In this document: one piece after another, positions 44,193 through 52,572 of the stretch
How the letters are laid out: every line of letters starts with the position of its first letter
How positions within the stretch are numbered: the first letter of the stretch is position 1
Source: Aliiroseovarius sp. S1339
Lineage (GTDB): Bacteria > Pseudomonadota > Alphaproteobacteria > Rhodobacterales > Rhodobacteraceae
Assembly: GCF_023195695.1 (NCBI RefSeq)
Contig: NZ_JALPQG010000007.1
Coordinates: forward strand, 1 to 64,000
Direction: 5' to 3'
DNA length: 64,000 bases
The notes under the pieces: model-generated
Seen by the model: only the letters and a program-made list of their open reading frames with translations
What the model was told of the DNA's origin: nothing
The model's database searches: none
Made by a program: the position numbers and the translations under genes

Positions 44193-44323
44193 TAGTGCAT
44201 CGACATGATGTGCGTCAAAGCGTGATCCGATGGATTTCGGCACCTATTCTATGTCCGGGTTAACATAGTTTTGTCGCGCCGGACCCGACGGCCGACGGCA
44301 CGACATGACTGAAAGAGGATCAA

Positions 44324-44737
44324 ATGTATAAGAAAATTCTTGTTCCGATGGCGCTGGACCACGGTATCTCTGCCAGGACGCTTGAGATTGCGAACAACCT
44401 GTTGGCAGAGGGTGGCGAAATCACGGCACTGCACGTGCACGAAGCCCCACAGGGCGCAGTTAGCGCTTATCTGAGCGAAGATATGTTGCGTGACGGGTTG
44501 GAAACTGCCCGCGAGATTTTGGAGCAGAAAACGGCTGGTCTGAAAGGCGTGACACCGGTTCTTTTGCAAGGTCACACCGCGCAGACCATCGTCGACTACG
44601 CACATGAGAATGACTTTGATTGCGTCGTGATTGGATCGCACAAACCCGGCCTGACCGATTTTTTCCTGGGATCAACGGCAGCGCGCGTGGTGCGCCACTG
44701 TCGCTGTGCCGTTCATGTGCAGAGAACCAGCGGCTAA
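44324..44737 (+). CDS. Universal stress protein (UspA family)
   Basis: A 137-residue protein with the UspA fold: MYKKILVPMALDHGISARTL at the start and the ATP-binding loop G-2x-G-9x-G(S) near the end, seen as VIGSHKPGLTDFFLGSTAARV. Such proteins bind nucleotide and help survival under stress; the partner is not predictable. AGAGGAT precedes the ATG. It is a single gene, convergent with the iron alcohol dehydrogenase gene, with a 10-bp gap. Confidence 0.92.
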   Translation: MYKKILVPMALDHGISARTLEIANNLLAEGGEITALHVHEAPQGAVSAYLSEDMLRDGLETAREILEQKTAGLKGVTPVLLQGHTAQTIVDYAHENDFDCVVIGSHKPGLTDFFLGSTAARVVRHCRCAVHVQRTSG

Positions 44738-44747
44738 CAAGCCGAAT

Positions 44748-45893
44748 TCAAAGAACCTCGCGGAAGAGTGCGGTTAGGTTCTCTTCGGTCAGCTCAATTG
44801 GATTTCCACCGCAGGACGGATCAATCAGCGCGCCTTTCACCAGCGTTTCGATGTCGGGATTGCCTACACCAAGTTCGCTGACGCGCTTTGGGATGGCTAG
44901 GCTGTCGTTGAAGTCTTGAACGAAGCTCTGGAAGCCCTCAAACCCGCCCTTGATCCCAAGGTATCCGGCGGCCAGATCAAATCTGTCTTTGATCGCGGGC
45001 GCATTGAATCGCAGCACTGCGGGCATACAGATCGCGTTCGTGGTGCCGTGGTGAGTGTGATACATCGCGCCTATGGGATGGCTAAGCGCATGGATCGCGC
45101 CCAGCCCTTTCTGGAAAGCGGTCGCACCCATCGCAGCCGCGCTCATCATATTTGCACGGGCTTCGATATCGGTTCCGTCGGCATAGGCTCGGGGCAAGTT
45201 GTCGATGACCAGCTTCATTCCCTCAAGGGCGATCCCTTGGCTCATCGGGTGATAATGCGGGCTTGAATAGGCCTCAACGCAATGGGCGAAGGCGTCCAAC
45301 CCGGTGCCCGCTGTGATGAATTTCGGCATGCCGACGGTCAGCTCAGGGTCACAGATAACGACGCTGGGCAGCACTTTGGGATGGAAGATGATTTTCTTTT
45401 CGTGGGTTTGGGAATTGGTGATGACGCTTGCGCGCCCGACTTCCGACCCAGTGCCAGCGGTGGTCGGCACGGCAACGATAGGGGCAATTGCGTCGGCATC
45501 CGCACGCGTCCACCAATCGCCAATATCCTCGAAATCCCATACCGGTCTGGTTTGCCCAGCCATGAAGGCGACCACCTTGCCAAGGTCCAAGCCCGATCCA
45601 CCCCCGAATGCGATGACCCCGTCATGCCCGCCCGCGATGTAGGCTTTGACGCCATCCGTCAAATTGGCCTCGTTCGGGTTCGGATCGACCTGCGAAAACA
45701 AACCGTGCCCCAGCCCGGCGGCCTCCATGATGTCCAACGTGTCCTTTGTGATCGGCAGATCAGCCAACCCCTTGTCTGTGACCAGAAGCGGACGTTTGAT
45801 GCCGGCATGTTTGCAGGCTTCAGGCAACTCCTTAATCCGGCCAGCGCCAAACTTGATTGCGGTCGGATAGGACCAGTTTCCAACAAGGCTCAT
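44748..45893 (-). CDS. Iron-containing alcohol dehydrogenase
   Basis: A 381-residue enzyme of the Fe-ADH family from the ATG at 45893 (the frame stays open upstream but overlaps the ALDH gene). The NAD-binding loop is GVIAFGGGSGLDLGKVVAFM and APIVAVPTTAGTGSEVGRA. The metal ligands lie in GTGLDAFAHCVEAYSSPHYH and LGAIHALSHPIGAMYHTHHG. It should oxidise an alcohol group of an intermediate to an aldehyde for the ALDH encoded just upstream, with which it overlaps by 4 nt (ATGA). It is the last gene of the seven-gene operon. Confidence 0.92.
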   Translation of the reverse strand: MSLVGNWSYPTAIKFGAGRIKELPEACKHAGIKRPLLVTDKGLADLPITKDTLDIMEAAGLGHGLFSQVDPNPNEANLTDGVKAYIAGGHDGVIAFGGGSGLDLGKVVAFMAGQTRPVWDFEDIGDWWTRADADAIAPIVAVPTTAGTGSEVGRASVITNSQTHEKKIIFHPKVLPSVVICDPELTVGMPKFITAGTGLDAFAHCVEAYSSPHYHPMSQGIALEGMKLVIDNLPRAYADGTDIEARANMMSAAAMGATAFQKGLGAIHALSHPIGAMYHTHHGTTNAICMPAVLRFNAPAIKDRFDLAAGYLGIKGGFEGFQSFVQDFNDSLAIPKRVSELGVGNPDIETLVKGALIDPSCGGNPIELTEENLTALFREVL

Positions 45894-47272
45894 GATGTTA
45901 CCTTTTTTAGATGATAGGATTTCGGACGCGTGAGGTTCTGGTAGCCGATCACAGACAAACCACCCCCGCGCCCAGTGTTTTTGCAGCCTGTCCAGCACAG
46001 ACCCGGATCAAGATAATCTGCGCGGTTCATAAAGACCGTGCCGGTTTCGACCTGATCGCCAACGGCCTGCGCACGCTCAAGGTCACGGGTCCAGAGCGAA
46101 GCGGTCAAACCAAACTCGCTGTCATTCATCAGGCGGATCGCCTCGGCATCATCCTTGACGGACATGATGCCAACAACCGGGCCAAAACTTTCGTCGCGCA
46201 TCACACGCATGTCGTGGGTCACATTGGTCAGAATCTGAGGGGTCAGATAGGCACCGCCATCGTCTTCCGGGAACCTGTTGATATGCGCCTTTGCGCCATC
46301 TGCCAGCGCTTCATCAATTTGCGCGCGCACTTCGGCCGCGAACCGCACATTTGCCATCGGGCCAAGTGTGGTCGCCGCGGTCAGCGGGTTGCCCAGCTTG
46401 TAACCTTTCACGATCTCAACCGCCTTGGCGACGAATTCGTCAAACAGGCTTTCATGCACATAGATACGCTCGATCCCGCAACAGCACTGCCCGGCGTTGA
46501 ACATGGCACCGTCAATCAGGGTGTCGACTGCCGCATCCAGATCGGCGTCGTCCATGACATAGCCGGGGTCTTTACCGCCAAGTTCGGTGCCGACACCGGT
46601 AAAGGTGCCCGCCGCTGCACGCTCCATCGCTTGCCCGCCGCCGACCGAGCCGGTGAAGTTCACGAAATCAAACGCATTGCCCGCGATCAGATCGTTGGTC
46701 ACATCATGCGACAGGAAGATGTTCTGAAAGACGCCTTCGGGAATGCCAGCCGAATGGAAAGCCGCTGCCATACGCTCGCCAACCAAAAGTGTCTGGGTCG
46801 CGTGTTTCAGCACCACGCTGTTGCCAGCGATCAAAGCCGGCGCAACCGTGTTGATCGCGGTCATGTAGGGATAATTCCACGGGGCCACGACAAACACGAC
46901 ACCGTGCGGAATGCGCTTGATATAACGCTTGAACGTCGCGTCTTCGCCGACTTTGATATCGGCCAGAGCCTCCGCTGCGATGGTGGCCATATGCGTCGCA
47001 CGCTCGTTGAAGCCACCGAACTCGCCGCCATAGCGCACCGGACGACCCATCATATGGGCAAGTTCCGGCACAATCTCGTCATTCATCGCGCCGACGGCCG
47101 TAACCCCTGCCTGCACAAGGTCGATACGCTCTTGAAGCGGACGTGCAGCCCATGCCGCCTGTGCGTCGCGCGCCCGACCCACCACAGCAAACGCGTCCTT
47201 GCGTGACAGCGCCTCACGCGTTGCAAAAACCGACCCGTCAATCGGTGACACACAGTTCAATACCTGGCCCAT
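45890..47272 (-). CDS. Aldehyde dehydrogenase (NAD(P)+)
   Basis: A 460-residue ALDH. The general-base Glu is in GVGTELGGKDPGYV, the nucleophilic Cys in GAMFNAGQCCCGIERIYV, and the oxyanion Asn in VAPWNYPYMTAINTVAPALI. FGPVVGIMSVKDDAEAI and FGLTASLWTRD are typical C-terminal segments. It would oxidise the aldehyde made by the neighbouring Fe-ADH to the acid. It lies between the glutamine-synthetase-like and Fe-ADH genes on the same strand. Confidence 0.93.
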   Translation of the reverse strand: MGQVLNCVSPIDGSVFATREALSRKDAFAVVGRARDAQAAWAARPLQERIDLVQAGVTAVGAMNDEIVPELAHMMGRPVRYGGEFGGFNERATHMATIAAEALADIKVGEDATFKRYIKRIPHGVVFVVAPWNYPYMTAINTVAPALIAGNSVVLKHATQTLLVGERMAAAFHSAGIPEGVFQNIFLSHDVTNDLIAGNAFDFVNFTGSVGGGQAMERAAAGTFTGVGTELGGKDPGYVMDDADLDAAVDTLIDGAMFNAGQCCCGIERIYVHESLFDEFVAKAVEIVKGYKLGNPLTAATTLGPMANVRFAAEVRAQIDEALADGAKAHINRFPEDDGGAYLTPQILTNVTHDMRVMRDESFGPVVGIMSVKDDAEAIRLMNDSEFGLTASLWTRDLERAQAVGDQVETGTVFMNRADYLDPGLCWTGCKNTGRGGGLSVIGYQNLTRPKSYHLKKVTS

Positions 47273-47288
47273 GACCCAACTTCCTCGT

Positions 47289-47322
47289 GCTTTTTCTGGC
47301 TAAAAATATCCCCGCCGGAGGC
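47289..47322 (-). repeat. Possible Rhodobacterales interspersed repeat
   Basis: On the minus strand the gap between the glutamine-synthetase-like and ALDH genes reads GCCTCCGGCGGGGATATTTT, then TAGCCAGAAAAAGC. I recall sequences of this form as short intergenic repeats in Rhodobacterales genomes. I see no second copy in this window, so the call rests on memory only. Confidence 0.3.
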
Positions 47323-47335
47323 AAGAAATCTCTGT

Positions 47336-48697
47336 TTACGCCCGTTCAAACCCGCGCGCGATTTCCCAATCGGTCACCACGCTTTCAAATTCTTCGATCT
47401 CGACCTCGGCAGCGCGGGTGTAGTGATCCACGACATCATCCCCCATCGCCGCGCGCAACATGGTTGACCCATGCAGCGCATCGCGTGCGGCTTGCAGGTT
47501 GCCCGGGATCATCCCTGTGTCGCCCTTATAGGTGTCGCCAGTTGATGGGGCTTGCAGGTCCAGCTTTTCCTCGATTCCAGCAATCCCGGCGGCCAACATC
47601 CCAGCCATCGCCAGATAGGGGTTCATATCAGACCCCGGAATGCGGCATTCGACGCGCACCGCCTTGGTGCCCTCACCACAAAGCCGATAGCCCGCAGTGC
47701 GATTGTCGACAGACCAGATGATCCGCGTGGGCGCAAACGTCCCCTTCATGAACCGCTTATAACTGTTGATGTAGGGCGCCATAAAATAGGTGTAATCGGG
47801 CGCGTATTTCAAAAGCCCCGCCATGTAGTTCTTCATCAGCGCGGACATGCCAAGCTTGTCGCTTTCATCGACGAAAGCGGGCTTGCCGTCTTTCCACAGC
47901 GACTGGTGCACATGGGACGAGCTGCCGACCTTGTCGCGATGCCATTTGGGCAGAAAACTTGCCGCGTGACCTTGTTGCCACGCGATTTCCTTGATCGCGT
48001 GCTTGGCGATGGTGTGATAGGCGGCGGTGTCCATCGCGGGGGCGTATTTGATGTTCAGTTCTTCCTGACCACACTCGGCTTCGCCCTTGGAGTTTTCAAT
48101 CGGCAGACCGGCGTTCCACAGATGATTGCGGATCGGCCGCATCACGTGCTCTTCCTTCGTGGTTTGCAGGATGTGGTAGTCTTCATTGTAGCTTGAGATC
48201 GGCGTCAGATCGCGAAAGCCACCTTTGCTGATTTCATCAAAGCTTTTCTCGAACAGGAAAAACTCCAACTCGGTCGCGCACATGGCGTCAAAGCCCATCG
48301 CCTCAAGTCGGGCGACCTGACGTTTCAGGATTGCGCGCGGTGAATGGGGCACGTCTTCATGTGTGTGGTGGTCCAGAACATCGCACAGCACCATGACCGT
48401 GCCGTCCAGCCACGGCACCGGGCGCAGCGTGTCCAGATCGGGTTTCATGACATAATCGCCATACCCGTTTTCCCAACTGGTCGAGGCATAACCGTCCGGC
48501 GTTGCCATCTCTAGGTCCGTGGCCAGCAGGTAGTTGCAGCAATGGGTTTCCTCCCACGCGCCCGCAACGAAGTGGCCTGCGTGGAACCGTTTGCCCATCA
48601 GGCGGCCCTGCATATCGACAAAGCACACCAATACGGTATCGACCTCGCCCGCCGAGGTTTGGGACTTCAGATCATCAAAAGAAAGAGATGGCGACAT
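47336..48697 (-). CDS. Glutamine synthetase-like gamma-glutamyl-amine ligase (type III/PuuA-like)
   Basis: A 453-residue protein of the glutamine synthetase superfamily. Active-site segments: ATELEFFLFE (metal-binding Glu), GEAECGQEELNIKYAP, GSSSHVHQSLWKDG, and ENRT-like SVDNRTAGYRL with VECRIPGSDMNPYLAMAGM. Members outside the true GlnA group join glutamate to amines (putrescine, ethylamine, isopropylamine). It stands in an operon with TRAP transport, ALDH, Fe-ADH and an amidohydrolase, so I infer gamma-glutamylation of an imported amine, probably an amino alcohol. The real substrate is unknown. Confidence 0.85.
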   Translation of the reverse strand: MSPSLSFDDLKSQTSAGEVDTVLVCFVDMQGRLMGKRFHAGHFVAGAWEETHCCNYLLATDLEMATPDGYASTSWENGYGDYVMKPDLDTLRPVPWLDGTVMVLCDVLDHHTHEDVPHSPRAILKRQVARLEAMGFDAMCATELEFFLFEKSFDEISKGGFRDLTPISSYNEDYHILQTTKEEHVMRPIRNHLWNAGLPIENSKGEAECGQEELNIKYAPAMDTAAYHTIAKHAIKEIAWQQGHAASFLPKWHRDKVGSSSHVHQSLWKDGKPAFVDESDKLGMSALMKNYMAGLLKYAPDYTYFMAPYINSYKRFMKGTFAPTRIIWSVDNRTAGYRLCGEGTKAVRVECRIPGSDMNPYLAMAGMLAAGIAGIEEKLDLQAPSTGDTYKGDTGMIPGNLQAARDALHGSTMLRAAMGDDVVDHYTRAAEVEIEEFESVVTDWEIARGFERA

Positions 48698-48718
48698 TAT
48701 TGAACCCTCTGAGAGTGA

Positions 48719-48742
48719 GCCGGGCGAGGTCCCCCGCCCGGC
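48719..48742 (-). terminator. Intercistronic hairpin after the TRAP binding-protein gene
   Basis: GCCGGGCG and CGCCCGGC form an 8-bp GC stem around an 8-nt loop, 18 bp after the binding-protein stop on the minus strand, without a T-run. It resembles the hairpins after the other two binding-protein genes in this window. Confidence 0.65.
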
Positions 48743-48759
48743 AAGTTATTGTGTGCAGA

Positions 48760-49797
48760 TTACCCGTAACGGTACGGACGACCAGCTTTTTGCATGTCTG
48801 AGTTATATTTCTTGATGATGTCCACGACCTTCGCCTTGGTTTCGGACTCTGCCGCAATTTCATCCCAGAATTTGACAGCGGCGTCTTCGACTTGTGCCCA
48901 TTCGGCGTCGGGAATGGTGGTCAGTTCCATCTTGGGACCATCCACGCGCAGGCTGGCTTCACCACCCCAATACCACCACTGGCGATAATAATGCGACTGA
49001 TCACAGCAGACACGGAACAGCGTTTGCAGGTCTTCTGGCAGCTCGTTCCAGCGATCCATATTGGCGAAGAACGACCCGGCCCATGCACCCGAGATGTTGT
49101 TGGTCAGGAAGTAATTGGTCACATCAGCCCAACCGACGGTGTAATCCTCAGTAATGCCGGACCATGCGATGCCGTCAAGTTCGCCAGTTTGGACCGCAAC
49201 TTCGATGTCCTCCCATGGCAATGTGACGGGCACGACGCCGAACTGCGCCAAGAAGCGGCCAGCCGTTGGGAAGGTGAACACGCGTTTGCCCTTCAAATCC
49301 TCAAGCGAATTGATCGGGTCTTTGGTGGCAAAGTGGCATGGATCCCATGCGCCTGCGCTAATGTGTTTCACGCCAACCGCAGAGTATTCCGCGTCCCAGA
49401 TCTCGTTCAGGCCGTATTGGTTGAACAGGACCGGTACATCGAGCGAGTAGCGTGACGCAAACGGGAAGTATCCGCCAAACACGGTGACTTCGGTGGGTGA
49501 CGCCATCGAGTCATCATCCGACTGCACCGCGTCAATCGTGCCGCGCTGCATCGCCTGAAACAGCTCGCCTGTGGGCACCAACTGGTCGGCGAAGAACAAC
49601 TCGATCTGCATCCGGTCGCCAGCGATTGTGTTGAACATATCAATTGCAGGCTTGACCACATGCTCGGCCAATGCGGCCCCAGCATAGGTTTGCATCCGCC
49701 ATTTGATCGTCGATTGGGCAAGCGCGGGTGTGGCAAGGGGCGCGGCCAATGCACCGACACCTGCGCCAGCGATAAACTTACGTCTCGTAGTCATTTG
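48760..49797 (-). CDS. TRAP transporter substrate-binding protein (Tat-exported)
   Basis: A 345-residue periplasmic binding protein. MTTRRKFIAGAGVGALAAPL is a twin-arginine signal, so it is exported folded. The family pattern follows: RMQTYAGAALAEHVVKPAID, FGGYFPFASRYSLDVPVL, LKGKRVFTFPTAGRFLAQFG (with the carboxylate-binding Arg nearby) and the Trp-rich SHYYRQWWYWGGEASLRV. Dimeric TakP-type proteins are similar. The ATG at 49797 is preceded by a GGAGAAAG-type ribosome binding site. It serves the DctM/DctQ pair upstream in the same operon. Confidence 0.88.
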   Translation of the reverse strand, partial: QMTTRRKFIAGAGVGALAAPLATPALAQSTIKWRMQTYAGAALAEHVVKPAIDMFNTIAGDRMQIELFFADQLVPTGELFQAMQRGTIDAVQSDDDSMASPTEVTVFGGYFPFASRYSLDVPVLFNQYGLNEIWDAEYSAVGVKHISAGAWDPCHFATKDPINSLEDLKGKRVFTFPTAGRFLAQFGVVPVTLPWEDIEVAVQTGELDGIAWSGITEDYTVGWADVTNYFLTNNISGAWAGSFFANMDRWNELPEDLQTLFRVCCDQSHYYRQWWYWGGEASLRVDGPKMELTTIPDAEWAQVEDAAVKFWDEIAAESETKAKVVDIIKKYNSDMQKAGRPYRYG

Positions 49798-49848
49798 TCT
49801 TTCTCCTTGTTGCAAATTGCTTCGGCCCGTTTGCCCGAGCTCTTAATT

Positions 49849-51174
49849 CTAGTTTCCGTAAACCCATCCCGGCAGCCATAGAGCGATTTCCGGGAAGATG
49901 ATGACCAGAGTCAGGGCCAGCACCATCACCAACACGAAGGGCAGGATGGAGCCATAAATGTCGCGCAACGTGATTTCCGGCGGCGCCATCGCACGCATCA
50001 GAAACAAGTTGTAGCCGAAAGGCGGCGTCATATAGGCGATCTGAGTCGTTATTGTGTACAGCACACCATACCAGATCAAATCGAACCCAAGGGCGGCGAC
50101 CAGCGGCACATAAAGCGGGGCGACGATCACCAACATCGCCGTGTCGTCCAGGAACGTTCCCATCAGGATAAAGCTAAGCTGCATCAGGATCAGGATGACC
50201 CATGGGTTCAGGCCAAGACGTTCTGTGAACAAGGTCTCGATCGCCTTCACGGCGCCCAATCCGTCGAACACAGCCCCAAAGGCCAGGGCTGCAAGAATGA
50301 TCCACATGAACATGCAACTGATGCCCAGCGTCATGCGCACGGATGTCTCGAATACTTCCTTGGTCATTCGCCCCTTGAAAACGGCTGCAAGAAAGGCGGT
50401 TATCGCGCCGATAGCAGAGCTTTCGACCAATGATGTCCAACCGTTCACAAAGGGCACCATCATGGTCGCGAAAATGATCAGCGGCAGCATGCCGGCGCGC
50501 AGCAGCGCCAGCTTTTCTGACATTGGAATGTCGCGTTCTTCCTTTGGAAGCGCCGGGCCAAGGGTCGGGTTCAGGTGGCAGCGCACAGCGATATAGATGA
50601 TGAACATCGCGGCCATCATCAAACCCGGCAGGACGCCCGCCAGCCACAATTGCCCCACCGGCTGGCGCGCGATCATGGCGTACAGCACCAGCACAACCGA
50701 TGGTGGCACCAGAATGCCAAGCGACGACCCGGCCTGAATGACACCCGTTACCATCCGTTTGTCGTAGCCCCGCTTCAGCAGTTCAGGCAGGGCAATCGTC
50801 GCGCCAATGGCCATACCCGCCACGCTGAGGCCGTTCATCGCCGAGATCAGGACCATCAGGCCGATTGTCCCGATTGCCAGCCCACCTTTGAGCCCACCCA
50901 TCCAGACGTGAAACATCTTGTAGAGATCGTCGGCAATCTTTGATTCCGACAACACGTAGCCCATGAAAATGAACATCGGCAGGGTCAGCAGAGGGTACCA
51001 TTTCATCAGTTTCATGGCCGATGAAAAGGCAAGGTCATAGCCGCCTCTGTCCCCCCAAAGGACAAGTGCCGCAATCACCGCGACAAAGCCAATCGCGCCA
51101 AACACCCGCTGGCCGGTCAAAAGCATCGCCATCATGGTTGCAAACATGAAGATCGCGATCATCTCATACGACAT
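49849..51174 (-). CDS. TRAP transporter large permease (DctM)
   Basis: A 441-residue protein with about twelve membrane helices. Motifs: LLTLPMFIFMGYVLSESKIA, LISAMNGLSVAGMAIGATIA, GVIQAGSSLGILVPPSVVLV and YTITTQIAYMTPPFGYNLFL. It is the Na+-coupled channel of the second TRAP system. Its ATG lies 11 bp inside the end of the small permease gene. The Trp-rich binding protein downstream suggests the TakP/keto-acid-like branch, but the substrate is better judged from the operon. Confidence 0.93.
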   Translation of the reverse strand: MSYEMIAIFMFATMMAMLLTGQRVFGAIGFVAVIAALVLWGDRGGYDLAFSSAMKLMKWYPLLTLPMFIFMGYVLSESKIADDLYKMFHVWMGGLKGGLAIGTIGLMVLISAMNGLSVAGMAIGATIALPELLKRGYDKRMVTGVIQAGSSLGILVPPSVVLVLYAMIARQPVGQLWLAGVLPGLMMAAMFIIYIAVRCHLNPTLGPALPKEERDIPMSEKLALLRAGMLPLIIFATMMVPFVNGWTSLVESSAIGAITAFLAAVFKGRMTKEVFETSVRMTLGISCMFMWIILAALAFGAVFDGLGAVKAIETLFTERLGLNPWVILILMQLSFILMGTFLDDTAMLVIVAPLYVPLVAALGFDLIWYGVLYTITTQIAYMTPPFGYNLFLMRAMAPPEITLRDIYGSILPFVLVMVLALTLVIIFPEIALWLPGWVYGN

Positions 51175-51682
51175 GATCAATCTCCTCGCCGCGCAGGCGC
51201 AGTATGTCTTTGAACAGTTCGGAAATGGCCTGAAGCAGCATCAGCGTGATCCCGGTGCACATGATCACTTTGATCGGCCAGAGATAGGGCCGCCACGCTG
51301 TGGGGCTGCGCTCGCCACCGTAGCTGAAGGAATATATTGTGCTGTCGACGCCGCCCCACAGCAGCACGCCCAGATAAAAGATCAGGAACATCACCGTAAT
51401 GATGTCGATGGCGGCCTTGCGTCGTGTGCTCCACCCGCCGTAAAGCAGATCCATCCGCACATTTGATCCCATCTGGATCGAATAGGGCCCGCCCAAAATG
51501 TAATAGGTCACCATCGCAAATTGCGCCATTTCCAACGTCCAGAGCGATGGGTTGAAAAAGGTTTTCGAAATCGACGACCATAGCAGGATCGCCATCATGA
51601 CGAAGATGCCATACATGGTGACCCGGCCAACCCGATAGTTGATTTGATCAACGATGCTGATGAATTTGCGAAGCGCTGTCAT
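51164..51682 (-). CDS. TRAP transporter small permease (DctQ)
   Basis: A 172-residue protein with four membrane helices (about 22-40, 50-68, 90-110 and 130-152), the usual DctQ size. FFNPSLWTLEMAQFAMVTYY and GGPYSIQMGSNVRMDLLYGG are typical. It overlaps the amidohydrolase gene before it by 4 nt and the large permease after it by 11 nt, so it is the hinge of the operon. Confidence 0.9.
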   Translation of the reverse strand: MTALRKFISIVDQINYRVGRVTMYGIFVMMAILLWSSISKTFFNPSLWTLEMAQFAMVTYYILGGPYSIQMGSNVRMDLLYGGWSTRRKAAIDIITVMFLIFYLGVLLWGGVDSTIYSFSYGGERSPTAWRPYLWPIKVIMCTGITLMLLQAISELFKDILRLRGEEIDHVV

Positions 51683-52455
51683 GGTCTGGCGATTTCCAAT
51701 GGTTTGCGGGCTGCAGCGACCATGTCCAGTGTGTCGGCGATGTGGTCTGCCATGACCTCGGCAGTGGTCGGAGTGTCGATCAGGTCGTTTCGTATCTCGA
51801 TCATGACATTGTCCAACCCGCGTGTTTCGCCGTGTTTGGCCAGCGTATAGGTCACGCCGTCACGGGCGGCGTAGGGCTCGTTTATCGCCGCACGATAAGA
51901 GCCTCGATCTTGCTCAATCTGCACGGCTGCATTTGCGATCTTACTGTTGCTGTCATGCAGATACCCAAGGTCGAGCATCCTGCGTTCGCCATGAAAAATC
52001 GGCGTGAAACTGTGGATCGTGACAAGCAGCACCGGGGCATCCGCGCGCGCCATCTGTTGATCAATCACGGCGTCCACCGCATTGTGAAATGGCACGTGAA
52101 CCATATCGAAACGGCGCTGCTTTTCGGCGGCGGGTAAGTTCGTATTGCCGGGAATGTCAAACACTTCGCTGCGGGCAGGGATGCAATCCGGCGCTTCAAG
52201 CGGGCGGTTGCAGTCATAGACCATGCGCGAAATCTGGCCTGCGACAAGCGGGGCATCAAGTCGCGCGCTAAGGTATTTTGCGACATCCAGCGCGCCGATA
52301 TCCCATGCGGCATGAGAAAGGCGCGCGTCGTCAGTCAGGCCAAGTCCTTCGTATTCCGGTGGAATGAAAGGCGAGGCATGCTCACAGACCAGCACGACCG
52401 GCGATTTGCCCGCAGCACCAATCAGCATAGCTGCAGGCCAAGCTGTCTTGCGCAT
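51679..52455 (-). CDS. N-formylglutamate amidohydrolase-family protein
   Basis: A 258-residue zinc hydrolase of the FGase family: VVLVCEHASPFIPPEYEGLG with the metal-binding Glu/His, a conserved RLSHAAWDIGALDVAKYLSA, VTIHSFTPIFHGERR and PTTAEVMADHIADTLDMVAA at the end. Family members cleave formylglutamate or other amide-linked glutamates. It is the first gene of the operon whose other members make and oxidise a gamma-glutamyl amine, so I infer that it releases glutamate from the final product. It faces the divergent RpiR regulator gene across two palindromes. Confidence 0.85.
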   Translation of the reverse strand: MRKTAWPAAMLIGAAGKSPVVLVCEHASPFIPPEYEGLGLTDDARLSHAAWDIGALDVAKYLSARLDAPLVAGQISRMVYDCNRPLEAPDCIPARSEVFDIPGNTNLPAAEKQRRFDMVHVPFHNAVDAVIDQQMARADAPVLLVTIHSFTPIFHGERRMLDLGYLHDSNSKIANAAVQIEQDRGSYRAAINEPYAARDGVTYTLAKHGETRGLDNVMIEIRNDLIDTPTTAEVMADHIADTLDMVAAARKPLEIARP

Positions 52456-52481
52456 ATTCCTTGCCCCCCCGTTTGGCGTTG

Positions 52482-52541
52482 TGTAATTATCACTACAGTG
52501 AGCCAGCTTGTGTCAAGAAATATTCTGTAGTTATCTCTACA
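52482..52541. promoter_or_regulatory. Two RpiR operator-like palindromes
   Basis: TGTAA-TTATCA-CTACA at 52482-52497 and TGTAG-TTATCT-CTACA at 52526-52541 are two copies of an inverted repeat (TGTAR-N6-CTACA), 44 bp centre to centre, about four helical turns. They lie between the divergent amidohydrolase and RpiR genes, so a regulator dimer pair could bind the same DNA face and loop or cooperate. This is a strong candidate for the RpiR binding site. Confidence 0.75.
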
Positions 52542-52572
52542 TCGCGCCAATGACTGATAGAAATGGTGACAA

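Noticed and set aside
45911-47206. Long rightward frame of 431 codons
   Set aside because: Lies antisense to the clear aldehyde dehydrogenase gene, lacks a ribosome binding site and resembles no family; a GC-rich codon-bias shadow.
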